A stretch of 64,000 nt of DNA from Streptomyces anulatus (lineage in GTDB: Bacteria; Actinomycetota; Actinomycetes; Streptomycetales; Streptomycetaceae): positions 39,339 to 103,338 of the forward strand of contig NZ_JOEZ01000029.1 in the NCBI RefSeq assembly GCF_000721175.1, written 5' to 3'. Of this stretch, positions 1 to 8,054 are shown in pieces. The first letter of the stretch is position 1, and each line of letters starts with the position of its first letter. A program made the translations under genes and the position numbers. The notes under the pieces were generated by a model. The model worked only from the letters and a program-made list of their open reading frames with translations, made no database searches and was not told where the DNA came from.

Positions 1-77
1 CCATCAGATTTCCCCCAAGATCCGGACGACGGGTGCCGCCGTCCCCGATAGTACAGATTCACGGCCTCGCGCCCGGT

Positions 78-836
78 TCAGCCGCAGCCACCCGCATGTC
101 CTCCGTCACCTCCTCGCACCCCGTCGGGCACAACCAACTCCTGCGGTGGCTCAGTTGGCGCCGCCGTCTGGCCCGTCGCGCCGTTCACCGCCGCGACGAA
201 CGCCTCCAGCCGGTCGATGCCCCAGTACTTGTCGCGGCGGTTCACGAAGAACGGAACGCCGAAGACCCCGTCCCGGTCCATCGCGAGGAGCGCTTCCACG
301 CCCCGGGCGCGCAGCCGCGGGTCGTCCGCGGCCAGGGCCAGCCGGCCGGGCTCAAGTCCCAGCTCCCGGGCCAGCTCGCCCATGACCGCCCGGTCGCAGA
401 TGTCGCGCCCCTCTTCCCAACGGGCCCGGTGGGCGAGGTCGATGAACCCCGCCCCCCGTCCCTCGTCGAGAGCCGCCAGATAGGCCAGGTGCGGCACCTC
501 CCAGCACGGGTCGCGGTCGACCGGCCAGGTGATCTCCAGCCCTCGCTCCCTGGTCAGCCGCCTGATGTCCTGAAGGATGTACAGGTGCTTCTCGCGCGAC
601 ATGGCGACGTACGAGAAGCTGCCGCCCGCCTCCGCCAGGGCCTTCGCGCTCCGCTCGTCCGGTTCGAAGAACGGGCGCCACTCGAGACGGTCCGCGAACG
701 CGGCGTGCCGGTCCCTGAGGTCGCGGTAGGCGAGCCAGGAGTACGGGCTGCGCAGCGAGAAGTAGAACCGCGGGGGCGCGGGAGTGCGCGTCCTCGCGGC
801 CCGTGCTCCCTTGTCCCCGCTCCCGGCCTCAGACAA
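78..836 (-). CDS. DsbA-fold isomerase (2-hydroxychromene-2-carboxylate isomerase-like)
   Basis: 252 aa protein of the DsbA/HCCA isomerase family. The thioredoxin-like N-terminus shows the family signature FYFSLRSPYSWLA at residues 24-36, with SPYSW replacing a CxxC redox motif, and GVFGVPFFV near the C-terminus matches the cis-Pro region. Characterised relatives isomerise a C=C or ring-opened enone with glutathione. In this polyene-type operon a plausible job is E/Z isomerisation of a double bond before ring closure, but that is inference. The only in-frame start is TTG at 836, supported by GGAGG five bases upstream; it overlaps the ketoreductase stop by 8 bp, so the two are coupled. It is the last operon gene visible before the window edge. 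Confidence 0.8.
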   Translation of the reverse strand: MSEAGSGDKGARAARTRTPAPPRFYFSLRSPYSWLAYRDLRDRHAAFADRLEWRPFFEPDERSAKALAEAGGSFSYVAMSREKHLYILQDIRRLTRERGLEITWPVDRDPCWEVPHLAYLAALDEGRGAGFIDLAHRARWEEGRDICDRAVMGELARELGLEPGRLALAADDPRLRARGVEALLAMDRDGVFGVPFFVNRRDKYWGIDRLEAFVAAVNGATGQTAAPTEPPQELVVPDGVRGGDGGHAGGCG

Positions 837-1569
837 CGATGCCTCCGTCGACCTGGAACACCGCGCCCGTCACGTACTCGGCAGAGACCAGGAACGACAC
901 CATGTCGGCCACTTCCTCGGCCCTGCCCAGACGGCGGAGCGGAATGTTCTTCACCGCCTGCTCCCTGACCTTGTCGGAGAGCGCCGCGGTCATGTCGGTC
1001 TCGATGAAGCCGGGTGCCACCGCGTTGGCGCGGATCCCGTACTGGCCGACCTCCTTGGCCAGGGCCTTGGTGAACCCGATGATTCCGGCCTTGGAGGCGG
1101 AGTAGTTGGTCTGCGTCGGATTGCCGTAGACACCCGCCACCGACGAGATGTTCACGATGCAGCCGGACTTGCGCTTCATCATCTCGAAGACCACCGAGCG
1201 GCACAGGTGGTAGGTGCCGTCCAGGTTGGTGTCGAGTACGTCGTTCCAGTCCTCGTCCTTCATCAGCAGCAGCGGCTGGTCACGGACGATGCCGGCCGAG
1301 GTCACCGCGATGTCGACCGGGCCGAGCCGGTCCTCCGTGGCGGCGACGAGTTCCCGTACGGAATCGGCCACGGAGACGTCGGCCTGCCGGCTGTACACCC
1401 GCACGCCGAGCTCGGAGACCTCCTTCTCCAGCTCCTGCGCCGCGTCCGGCCGCGACCGGTAGCAGAACGCCACGTCGTGCCCGTCCCGCGCGAGGCGCAG
1501 GACCGTGGCCCGGCCGATTCCCCGGGAACCGCCGGTGACCAGTGCCACCTTGCCGGTGTTCGCGCTCAT
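829..1569 (-). CDS. 3-oxoacyl-ACP reductase (FabG-type ketoreductase)
   Basis: 246 aa classical SDR. It has the Rossmann motif TGGSRGIG near the N-terminus, the catalytic serine in NISSVAG, NYSASKAG with the YxxxK pair, and a C-terminal VDGG. It should reduce the beta-keto group of ACP-bound intermediates with NADPH. I chose ATG at 1569 (MSANTGK) because GGAGAG lies just upstream; the longer GTG/ATG starts at 1584/1581 lack a good ribosome binding site. It lies between the dehydratase pair and the isomerase in one leftward operon, giving a KR-DH-DH set that suits full beta-processing to alkenes on each cycle. Confidence 0.92.
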   Translation of the reverse strand: MSANTGKVALVTGGSRGIGRATVLRLARDGHDVAFCYRSRPDAAQELEKEVSELGVRVYSRQADVSVADSVRELVAATEDRLGPVDIAVTSAGIVRDQPLLLMKDEDWNDVLDTNLDGTYHLCRSVVFEMMKRKSGCIVNISSVAGVYGNPTQTNYSASKAGIIGFTKALAKEVGQYGIRANAVAPGFIETDMTAALSDKVREQAVKNIPLRRLGRAEEVADMVSFLVSAEYVTGAVFQVDGGIVV

Positions 1570-1615
1570 TCGACTCTCCATCACTCGGTTGCAGCTCTCA
1601 CTCGGTTCCCGGCCC

Positions 1616-2122
1616 TCATGCGGTGCCGGCGGGGTCCTCGGGGTGGTTCGCCGCCTCGAGGAGTTCGGAGGCCGGGCGCATGGCCATCACCACGCGGCCG
1701 ACCTCCAGCACGGTTTCGCCGTCCACCAGTGCTTCGCCCTCGAAGATCACGGTGTCGCTGAGCTCCCGGAAGAGCCGGACACGGTGCTCCAGCACGTCGC
1801 CGGGCAGGACCGGGCGATGGAACACCACGTCCGAGATGCTTCCGAAGAGCATCACCTGCCCGGCGAGCACGTCGGGGTTGGGGTTCTTCCAGGCGGCCAG
1901 CACGCCTGCGGCCTGGCACCAGGACTCGATGAGCAGGACCGACGGGTAGCTGTGCTGCTCGTCGGTGGCATCGGCCGGGAGGTCCCGGTACCAGGGCTCG
2001 TTGGCGGTGACCGCCTTGCGGGCGGTCAGGCTCTCGCCCGGCACCAGCTCGTCCACCCGGTCCACGAGCAGCATCGGGTAGCGATGGGGCAGCACCCGTT
2101 TGATCCCGCTGATGTCGATCAC
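1616..2122 (-). CDS. FabZ-like 3-hydroxyacyl-ACP dehydratase, subunit B
   Basis: 168 aa hotdog protein. The FabZ motif LPHRYPMLLVDRV gives the active-site His13, and YPSVLLIESWCQAAG carries the expected acidic residue (Glu66), so both catalytic positions are kept. It would dehydrate beta-hydroxyacyl-ACP to the trans-enoyl-ACP. GTG at 2122 overlaps the stop of the partner dehydratase gene by 4 bp (GTGA). Two adjacent, dissimilar FabZ-type proteins suggest a heteromeric dehydratase, as proposed for other type II polyene systems (known for the family; inferred here). Confidence 0.88.
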   Translation of the reverse strand: MIDISGIKRVLPHRYPMLLVDRVDELVPGESLTARKAVTANEPWYRDLPADATDEQHSYPSVLLIESWCQAAGVLAAWKNPNPDVLAGQVMLFGSISDVVFHRPVLPGDVLEHRVRLFRELSDTVIFEGEALVDGETVLEVGRVVMAMRPASELLEAANHPEDPAGTA

Positions 2123-2502
2123 TGGTCGTGCCCTTCCGAGAAACGGATCCGTACCTTCGCCGAATCTCCGCGCGCGGTCGCGGCCACGGCCTTGCAGCGC
2201 CACTTCCCGCCCTTGCGCTCCCAGGTGAGGTCGATCGCCAGCCGGTCACCGGGAAACACCGGGCTCAGGAAGCGCGTCGACTCGATCGCCTCCATCCGGA
2301 GACCCGGTTCCGGCGCGGTGGCCAGGGCGCTGAGGTGTATGTGCTCCACGACGCAGACTCCGGGGAAGATCGGGAACCCCGGGTAGTGGCCGGGGAAGAC
2401 CTGCTCCCCCGCGTCGACGGTCACCCGGGTGGTGCCCCGGTCCGGGCCGCGCTCCACGATCTCGGCCGTGCCCTGGACCGGTGTGGCCTGACGGGGCGGC
2501 AT
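2119..2502 (-). CDS. FabZ/FabA-like dehydratase, subunit A
   Basis: 127 aa single hotdog domain with the FabZ signature FPGHYPGFPIFPGVCVVEH, giving candidate catalytic His39 and Glu53. The stop overlaps the GTG of the second dehydratase and the start lies directly after the ACP stop at 2503, so ACP, DH-A and DH-B are translationally linked. It probably works as a pair with the next gene in dehydrating beta-hydroxyacyl-ACP. It is shorter than housekeeping FabZ and lacks the N-terminal LPHRYP segment, which its partner has; the two may therefore divide the usual FabZ elements between them. Confidence 0.85.
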   Translation of the reverse strand: MPPRQATPVQGTAEIVERGPDRGTTRVTVDAGEQVFPGHYPGFPIFPGVCVVEHIHLSALATAPEPGLRMEAIESTRFLSPVFPGDRLAIDLTWERKGGKWRCKAVAATARGDSAKVRIRFSEGHDQ

Positions 2503-2763
2503 TCAGGACACCTGAAGCTTGGCGGCGAGCAGGTCGTACGCCTTCTGGAGGCAGGTGACCTCCTTCAGCTCGGACTCACCGAGCTTGACGCTGTACTTCT
2601 TCTCGAGGACCACCATCACTTCGAGGGCCATCAGCGAGTCGACGCCGAGGTCTCCGACGAAGGCGGCCTCGTCGGTCAGCTCGGACTCGTTCACGTCGAG
2701 GACGTCGGCGACGGTGCTCCGCAGGTCTTCCTTGTCCAGGACGACTGCCGTGTTGTTCGACAT
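2503..2763 (-). CDS. Acyl carrier protein (second ACP of the operon)
   Basis: 86 aa ACP with the phosphopantetheine site in GVDSLMALE, preceded by the acidic helix-II lead FVGDLG. It should be primed by the Sfp-type transferase at 16681-17631. ATG at 2763 is preferred to the GTG two codons upstream because a purine-rich AGAGAAGAGAG stretch lies just before it. It sits between the degenerate ketosynthase-like gene and the dehydratase pair. The operon has a second, quite different ACP at its promoter end, so the two may serve separate stages such as priming and elongation (inference). Confidence 0.9.
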   Translation of the reverse strand: MSNNTAVVLDKEDLRSTVADVLDVNESELTDEAAFVGDLGVDSLMALEVMVVLEKKYSVKLGESELKEVTCLQKAYDLLAAKLQVS

Positions 2764-2841
2764 GTTCACTCTCTTCTCTACGTGAATCGTGAATGTTTGG
2801 GTCTTGGTTCTCGGGTCCTCGGCCTAACGGGGGGTGCCCGC

Positions 2842-3948
2842 TCAGCACAGCCGGAGGACGGCGCAGCCGACGACACCGTCGCGGTCCACGGAGGTGATCA
2901 GCGCGATCTGCCCCTTGGCGTCCTCGCGCCCTTCGGCCGCCACCAGCACCGCGGCGATCTGGAAGGCCGCGGCAGCCGCGTGGGTGTCACCGATCAGGTC
3001 GGCGCAGCGCACCAGTTCGGGCTGATGGGTTCCGAGCACTTCGGCCAGGGCGTCCTGCTCGGCGGCCCCCCGTGCGCCGGCGGCCTGCGAGTGGGAGAGG
3101 AAGCGCACTTCGTCGGGCCGGACGCCGGTCCGCTCCAGGACGCGCCGGACGCAGTCGGCGAGCACGGTGGCTTCGGTGCCGGCTTCGTGGTGGACTCCGC
3201 ACTCCAGGCCGAGCACCTCGGCCAGACCGTCCCGGCCGTGCTCCTCGGCGACCTCGCCCGACTCCAGCAGCAGAACTGCGGCACCCTCGCCGAGAACGGC
3301 ATCGCTCTCGTCCTGGCCCCGGGTGTGCCACTCCAGCCAGGCCCTGGCCGATGAGAACTCCTCGACCGCGCCGAACAGGACGGTACGGGCATGGCCGGAC
3401 TTCTTCAGCCGCAGTGCGTAGTTGAGAGCCAGGAGTCCGGAGGCACGGCCGCCCGCGATGGTCGTGTTGGGGCCCTTGAGCTGGTGCCAGATCGCCGACT
3501 GGCCGGCGGCACAGTTCATCACCGTGTTGGGAAAGCGCATCGGGTCCACGAAGAAGGGCTTCTCCTGCACCAGCGAGTCCCGGGTGAAGTCCATGATGCT
3601 CTGCGCGCTGCCGGTGCTGGTGCCCAGCACCAGAGCCGCGTCCTGGCCCACGCCGGAGATGCGTTCGCCGTCGGCGTCCTGGAGCAGCCGCCCGACGGCG
3701 GCCACGGCCAGACCGGTCACCCGGTCCATGGACCGGGTGCCCTTGCGGCCCAGTACCTCGCGGTTGCTGAACCCCTCCACCAGGCAGGCGCTCTCGAACG
3801 GCACCTTCCATTCCTCGGGGTCAAGCGCGGTGGCGGCCGCGGTGCCCGAACGCAGCCCGTTCCCGAATGCGGAAACGTCCATGCCGAAGGGGGAGACAAC
3901 CGACCAGGCGGATATGAGTGGGCCGCGCACGGCAGGGGAAACTTCCAT
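2842..3948 (-). CDS. Degenerate ketosynthase-like protein (no catalytic cysteine)
   Basis: 368 aa thiolase-fold protein of the KAS family. Aligning GPNTTIAGGRASG with the FabF segment around ATACTSG puts Arg where the nucleophilic Cys belongs. The HGTGT histidine region reads HSQAAGARG and the GHT region reads GDTHAAA, so the condensing triad is lost. It cannot be an ordinary condensing enzyme. It may be a chain-length-factor-like partner or a scaffold for one of the active ketosynthases. Start ATG 3948 has AAGGAG upstream. A nearby MNCAAG cysteine is not at the nucleophile position. Confidence 0.78.
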   Translation of the reverse strand: MEVSPAVRGPLISAWSVVSPFGMDVSAFGNGLRSGTAAATALDPEEWKVPFESACLVEGFSNREVLGRKGTRSMDRVTGLAVAAVGRLLQDADGERISGVGQDAALVLGTSTGSAQSIMDFTRDSLVQEKPFFVDPMRFPNTVMNCAAGQSAIWHQLKGPNTTIAGGRASGLLALNYALRLKKSGHARTVLFGAVEEFSSARAWLEWHTRGQDESDAVLGEGAAVLLLESGEVAEEHGRDGLAEVLGLECGVHHEAGTEATVLADCVRRVLERTGVRPDEVRFLSHSQAAGARGAAEQDALAEVLGTHQPELVRCADLIGDTHAAAAAFQIAAVLVAAEGREDAKGQIALITSVDRDGVVGCAVLRLC

Positions 3949-4043
3949 GGGACGTGCTCCTTAACTGACTTCGAGAACACTGACTTCGGGCGAACCGGCT
4001 TCAGGAGAAACGGATTCGGATGAACCGGCCTCGGGGGAACCGG

Positions 4044-4442
4044 TCACAGGAAATAGACGCCTCGGTACGCGGACCAGTCCGGCAACGGGTCCGCCGGGCC
4101 ACCCCTTCGCACTGCAGGCAGCAGCCAGTCCGGGCCCGTCTCGAACATGGCGAGGTCGTCTTCTTCGGCCCAGATCACCGCACCCTCCTCGATCAGGGTG
4201 CGCACCGACTCCCGCGGGTCGGGCAGGGTGTCGATCTTCCGGCTGCCGGCCACCATGACCGGTGCGGGCCGGGAGCCGGCCGCCGCGTAGGTGACGGCCA
4301 GCCCGCGCAGCAGGATGTCGGTGCCGCCCTGCTGCCGGTTCAGCTCGCGGGCGAGGTAGAGCACGTCCGCGAACTGGGTCTCCAGTGCGCCGCGGTAGGC
4401 CCGCTCGATGATCAGGAGCCGCCTTCGGCCGTCCTCGCTCAT
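4044..4442 (-). CDS. Small DsrE-like protein, third of a tandem trio
   Basis: 132 aa protein that I can assign only loosely. Its alpha/beta pattern (LLIIERAYRGALETQFADVLYLARELN, then a possible second strand APVMVAG, then an acidic segment with a predicted strand AVIWAEEDD) resembles DsrE/DsrF/DsrH-fold proteins like its two upstream neighbours. No cysteine is visible, so it would be a non-catalytic subunit. ATG at 4442 overlaps the preceding stop by one base (TGATG), so the three genes are coupled. By analogy with the DsrEFH and TusBCD hexamers the trio could form one complex; this is inference. Confidence 0.55.
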   Translation of the reverse strand: MSEDGRRRLLIIERAYRGALETQFADVLYLARELNRQQGGTDILLRGLAVTYAAAGSRPAPVMVAGSRKIDTLPDPRESVRTLIEEGAVIWAEEDDLAMFETGPDWLLPAVRRGGPADPLPDWSAYRGVYFL

Positions 4443-4849
4443 CAGCACACCCCCAGGAACAGTGCGGTGTCCACCGCGTCGAGGTGTTCGGTGAACTTGA
4501 AGGGCGGGCGCTGCCTGATCCTCGCGATGTGCGGCGCGGAGCCGCGCTCCTCCGTGCAGAAACGGCAGGAGTACCAGGTCAGCCGGTCGGGGAAGGTGTC
4601 CAGCAGCTCCGTGGCCAGAGCCGCGCTGGAGGGGTATTCGTAACTCCAGTTCACCACGTTGCGCGGCTTCGCCTCGCCCAGGGCCGCGCTGGTCAGCCCC
4701 GTGGCGTGGCCGCAGGTCCAGATGTGGACCGTGGCGCCCCGTTCCAGCAGCGCCTGGGCGAGCCGGACGGCGCTGGTGACCATGTCGCTGATGTGCGGAG
4801 GTCCCATGACCGCCAGGAGCACGTCTCCGCGGGAAAGTTGCTGGGCCAT
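4442..4849 (-). CDS. DsrE/DsrF-like protein with CxxC motif
   Basis: 135 aa protein with a DsrE-type layout: an N-terminal strand VLLAVMGPPH, an amphipathic helix VRLAQALLERG, and strand TVHIWTCGHATG. A CRFC motif lies near residue 90, where DsrE/TusD proteins carry the sulfur-relay cysteine. The family transfers persulfide sulfur or binds small thiols. ATG at 4849 was chosen because it follows the preceding stop by one base and avoids an eight-residue extension. In a polyketide operon it could supply sulfur or act as a thiol-dependent redox/isomerase subunit, but nothing in the sequence decides between these. Confidence 0.6.
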   Translation of the reverse strand: MAQQLSRGDVLLAVMGPPHISDMVTSAVRLAQALLERGATVHIWTCGHATGLTSAALGEAKPRNVVNWSYEYPSSAALATELLDTFPDRLTWYSCRFCTEERGSAPHIARIRQRPPFKFTEHLDAVDTALFLGVC

Positions 4850-4850
4850 G

Positions 4851-5177
4851 TCAGTGCCACACTCCTCGTACACCGGGTTCGAGCAGCTTCCCGGCCACCT
4901 CGTCCATGTCCACCAGCCTCGCTCCCGGCAGCAGCCGGTCCGGTCCGAACGACCTGTGGGTCATGGAGAAGGTGTCCACCCACACCTGCCCGCCGAGTTC
5001 CAGCAGTTCGCGCAGGGCTTGGTCCGCACCGGTGAAGGCCGCCGACGTGCCGTTCTCGATCAGGAACACCGAGACCTGATGGCCGGCTCTGCGGAGCCTC
5101 GTCGCGTCGGCCACGAACCGGCCGGCCCCCGGGCCTCCCCACGGCCCCTGGGACTCGATCAGCAGATACTCATCCAT
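4851..5177 (-). CDS. DsrE-family protein, first of a tandem trio
   Basis: 108 aa, with the compact Rossmann-like DsrE pattern: strand EYLLIES, a glycine-rich loop GPWGGPGAG, helix FVADATRLRRAG, strand QVSVFLIENG, then helices ending in the C-terminal hydrophobic strand QVWVDT. There is no cysteine in the usual active position. Its start overlaps the alpha/beta-hydrolase stop by 8 bp and its end abuts the next DsrE-like gene, so the trio is one translational unit inside the polyketide operon. Its function is unknown; a three-subunit sulfur-relay-like complex is the natural hypothesis. Confidence 0.6.
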   Translation of the reverse strand: MDEYLLIESQGPWGGPGAGRFVADATRLRRAGHQVSVFLIENGTSAAFTGADQALRELLELGGQVWVDTFSMTHRSFGPDRLLPGARLVDMDEVAGKLLEPGVRGVWH

Positions 5178-6162
5178 GGATGTCGACCTTCTTGTCCTGT
5201 GGCCCTTCCGGGTCCGCCGGCCCCGTGCCGTCGAAGCAGCGGGTCAGGAAGGCGAGCACGCGTTCCCGGTACTCCTCCCGGTCGAACCGCAACCCGTTCA
5301 TGTGCAGGGCGTTGGGCGCCGTCCAGCGCTCGGATTCCGGGTAGTGGTGTGCGGCCGGCGCGATCTGGGACTCGGGTACGACGAAGTCCTGTCCGCCGGC
5401 GATGAACATCAGCCGGGTCCTGAACCGGCTGAGGTCCGGCGGCCACTCACGCACGGCCAGCATGTGCTCGCAGAGTGAGCCGAAGCAGGCGCGGTAGACC
5501 GCGAAGCCCGCTCCCCCGCGCACCGACCGGGGCAGCGCCGACCTGCGCAGGGCCGCGAACTCCCGCAGCGCCGCCTTGATGTCGAACGCCGGGCCGCTGT
5601 CGCAGATCACCGCGGCCAGCCGGTCGTCGATCCGCTTCAGCACGCTGAGGGACACCCAGGTGGAGAACGAGAACCCGTACACCGCGATCTCGCCGCCGCC
5701 GAGTCCGGGGTCCGCGCGCACCCATCGCAGGACGTCCGCGAGGTCTCCGGTGTAGCGCTCGGCCATGCTCCCGTACCGCTTGTCCCGGCCACTCTCACCG
5801 TGATTGCGCATGTCGAACGCGAGGACGTTCCAGCCGGCCCGGTGCAGCATCTCGATGTGCCCGAGGGTGCTGGACCTGGTCCGGCCCATCCCGTGGCAGA
5901 GCACCACGGTGTGCGCCCCTTCCCCGGGCACCACCCAGCCGCGCAGCGTTATCCGGTCCCGGCTGGTGACGAGGGTGAACTCGCGCATCGGGAGGTTCTT
6001 GTTCCGCGGGCTGCGGCCGGGCTTCGACCGCGGCGGGTGGTAGAGCTCGTACGCGTGCCTGGCCGCCAGCACGACAGCGGGCAGCACGCCGGACAGGGGC
6101 ACCAAGCGCCGTCCGCGGGCCGGTTCGTCCCGCGGTGTGTGCGTGGGGTCGGGGAGCGGCAT
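5170..6162 (-). CDS. Alpha/beta hydrolase with possible N-terminal membrane segment
   Basis: 330 aa. After a hydrophobic stretch at about residues 21-36 comes an alpha/beta-hydrolase core with oxyanion motif CHGMGRT (89-95), nucleophile elbow GFSFS (Ser165), acid Asp259 (AGGQDF) and His287 (NALHMN), so a full catalytic triad is present. The elbow has Ser instead of the final Gly of GxSxG. It could hydrolyse an acyl thioester or ester, or a lactone. ATG at 6162 overlaps the enoyl-reductase-like gene by 4 bp (ATGA); a much longer in-frame extension is shadow sequence within that gene. It is a candidate for chain release, sharing that role with another hydrolase and a hotdog thioesterase. Confidence 0.82.
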   Translation of the reverse strand: MPLPDPTHTPRDEPARGRRLVPLSGVLPAVVLAARHAYELYHPPRSKPGRSPRNKNLPMREFTLVTSRDRITLRGWVVPGEGAHTVVLCHGMGRTRSSTLGHIEMLHRAGWNVLAFDMRNHGESGRDKRYGSMAERYTGDLADVLRWVRADPGLGGGEIAVYGFSFSTWVSLSVLKRIDDRLAAVICDSGPAFDIKAALREFAALRRSALPRSVRGGAGFAVYRACFGSLCEHMLAVREWPPDLSRFRTRLMFIAGGQDFVVPESQIAPAAHHYPESERWTAPNALHMNGLRFDREEYRERVLAFLTRCFDGTGPADPEGPQDKKVDIHG

Positions 6163-6974
6163 CAGGTGGTCAGCGCCTCTCCGCCGTCGACGCCGATGAT
6201 GTTTCCGGTGATCCAGGAGGAGTTGCCCCGCGACAGCAGGACGACCGCTTCGGCGACGTCCTCGGGCCGGGTGAGCCGCTGGTGCGGGTTGTTGCCGGCG
6301 GCGAGCTCGACCAGCTTCTCGTGCCCGGGGATCCGCTCCAGCGAGGGCGTCATGGTCACCCCGGCCCGCAGCGAGTTGACCGCCACCCTGCTGGGCGCCA
6401 GTTCGAGGGCCAGCTGGCGGACGTGGGACTCCAGGGCGCACTTGGCGGCGGACACGGCACCGTAGTTGGCGGTCACCTTCTGGTCCCCGGCACTCGTCAT
6501 CGCGTAGATCTTGGAGCCCTCGCCGAGCAGGCCGGCCCGGTGCAGGTCCTGCGACCAGTACACCAGCGAGTGCGCCATCACATTGAGGGTCATGTCGATC
6601 TGACGACTCGTCAGCGCCTGGCCGGGCTCGTCCGCCAGATACGGCAACAGGCTGCCGAAGGCCAGCGAGTGCAGCAGGACCTTCAGGGGACGCCCGCCGG
6701 TCAACTCGGCTATCTGCGGCACCAGTTCGGATCGCGTGGTGGCACTTGCGGCATTCAGGTTGAAGAAGTGCACCGCTACTCCGGCCGAGCGCAGCTCCTC
6801 GGCGGACGCCTCGGCCTTCTCCCGGCCCTCCGCCGTGTCGAAGTGCACGCCCAGGACGTTGCCTCCTTCCAGGGCCAGGGCCCTGGCGGTGGCCAGCCCG
6901 ATTCCGCTGGAGGCTCCGAGGACCAGGTTCCAGGTGCCCTCAAGCGACGCTGTGCCCTCAAGTAGCTTCGTCAT
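6162..6974 (-). CDS. FabI-type enoyl-ACP reductase-like SDR
   Basis: 270 aa SDR. The N-terminal GASSGIG is classical, but the active site is FabI-like: LLHSLAFGSLLPY resembles the FabI substrate loop, and the pair Tyr171...Lys178 (YGAVSAAK) has the Tyr-x6-Lys spacing of enoyl reductases, not YxxxK. VDGG closes the Rossmann fold. It should reduce an enoyl thioester or a related conjugated intermediate. An enoyl reductase in an operon built to keep double bonds is notable: it may set a single saturated position or act on a ring precursor. ATG 6974 has a GGAAGAG-type ribosome binding site. Confidence 0.8.
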   Translation of the reverse strand: MTKLLEGTASLEGTWNLVLGASSGIGLATARALALEGGNVLGVHFDTAEGREKAEASAEELRSAGVAVHFFNLNAASATTRSELVPQIAELTGGRPLKVLLHSLAFGSLLPYLADEPGQALTSRQIDMTLNVMAHSLVYWSQDLHRAGLLGEGSKIYAMTSAGDQKVTANYGAVSAAKCALESHVRQLALELAPSRVAVNSLRAGVTMTPSLERIPGHEKLVELAAGNNPHQRLTRPEDVAEAVVLLSRGNSSWITGNIIGVDGGEALTT

Positions 6975-7043
6975 GAGTCTCTTCTCTTCCTTCACGTGAT
7001 GGGGGCAGGCCGTCGGTCGACGGACCCGGTGGTGGCAGGCGGG

Positions 7044-8054
7044 TCAGACCACGTCGTCCAGCGGCGTGAGCAGGGCGACGGCCAGATTGCCCTCGCGGGC
7101 CGCCGTGACGACCACGACCGGACCGGAGAGCCCGGCCAGCGCCCCGGCGACCTGCAACAGCGGCTCCAGCGCCCCCGCCCCGGCGGTGACCAGGTCCGCC
7201 CGTGGTCCGACGGCGACCGCCACCGCGGCCGAGACCGGCGAGTCGTCGAGTACGGCGATCACCCGGTGCTCCTGGCCCGGGCCGATGCCCTGACCGGCGA
7301 GCACGGCGGCGATCCGTTCCCGTACCCGGTCGGGTCCCTCGGGCGTGGCGGCGACCTCGGGCGGCAGGAAGAGGCTGCGGACCCGGCAGCGGCCGTAGCC
7401 GGCCGTGCCCCGTTCCCGTACCTTCGCGACGGGCTCCATCACCAGGGCGACCGCACCCCGCTCGGAGGCGGCGGCCCCCGGGTGCCCGGCGGGCAGCGCC
7501 TCCTCGGTGGCGCCGGCCAGCAGCCACGACGCCCGCCCCGCCGCGATGGACCTGGCCCCGGTCTCCAGCGCCTCCAGGCCCGCCACCCGCGGTGAGGTCA
7601 GCGTGAGGTTGAAGGCGCGGAACGAGTGCTCGGTGGCCAGCCGGCTGCCGAACAGGTTGATCGAGAAGTACGGTGCGGTGGCCGGGCTGAGCGCGTTCGC
7701 GCCCTCGGCCATCACGGTGTGGTCCATCGACTCGTGCAGGGCCACGGCCGCGCTGTTGGTCCCGACCACCGCACCGCGCCGCTGCTCGTCCTCCGGATCG
7801 GACCCGGGGCGCGTCTCCCCGGCGTCCGCGAGTGCGTGCTTGGCCGCTGCCAGGAAGTACTGGGTCGCGGTGGGGAGGTACTTGTAGCCGCGCCGGCCGA
7901 GCCTCTCCCGGTGGTCGAACCAGTCGCCCGGTTCGGCCGGGCGGCCGGTCGCGGCCGCCGCGGCGACCGGGGTGTCCGCCCAGGGGGTGACGACTCCGAT
8001 GCCCGAGATCACCAGGTCGTCGCCCGTGGACGGGGCGGGACTCGACGTGCTCAT
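7044..8054 (-). CDS. Chain-length-factor-like ketosynthase homologue (no Cys)
   Basis: 336 aa KAS-family protein directly downstream of, and overlapping by 4 bp, the active ketosynthase at 8051-9235. At the nucleophile position the sequence reads LTSPRVAGLEAL, with Arg for Cys, and no HGTGT or GHT motif survives in the shortened C-terminal half. That is the expected state of a chain-length factor: it pairs with the ketosynthase to form a heterodimer whose tunnel sets chain length. It is about 70 residues shorter than typical CLFs such as EncB. It is a different protein from the other two cysteine-less homologues in this operon. Confidence 0.78.
   Translation of the reverse strand: MSTSSPAPSTGDDLVISGIGVVTPWADTPVAAAAATGRPAEPGDWFDHRERLGRRGYKYLPTATQYFLAAAKHALADAGETRPGSDPEDEQRRGAVVGTNSAAVALHESMDHTVMAEGANALSPATAPYFSINLFGSRLATEHSFRAFNLTLTSPRVAGLEALETGARSIAAGRASWLLAGATEEALPAGHPGAAASERGAVALVMEPVAKVRERGTAGYGRCRVRSLFLPPEVAATPEGPDRVRERIAAVLAGQGIGPGQEHRVIAVLDDSPVSAAVAVAVGPRADLVTAGAGALEPLLQVAGALAGLSGPVVVVTAAREGNLAVALLTPLDDVV

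Noticed and set aside
2128..3354. Plus-strand frame across the dehydratase, ACP and KS-like genes
   Set aside because: Antisense shadow spanning several well-defined genes, without ribosome binding site or domain.
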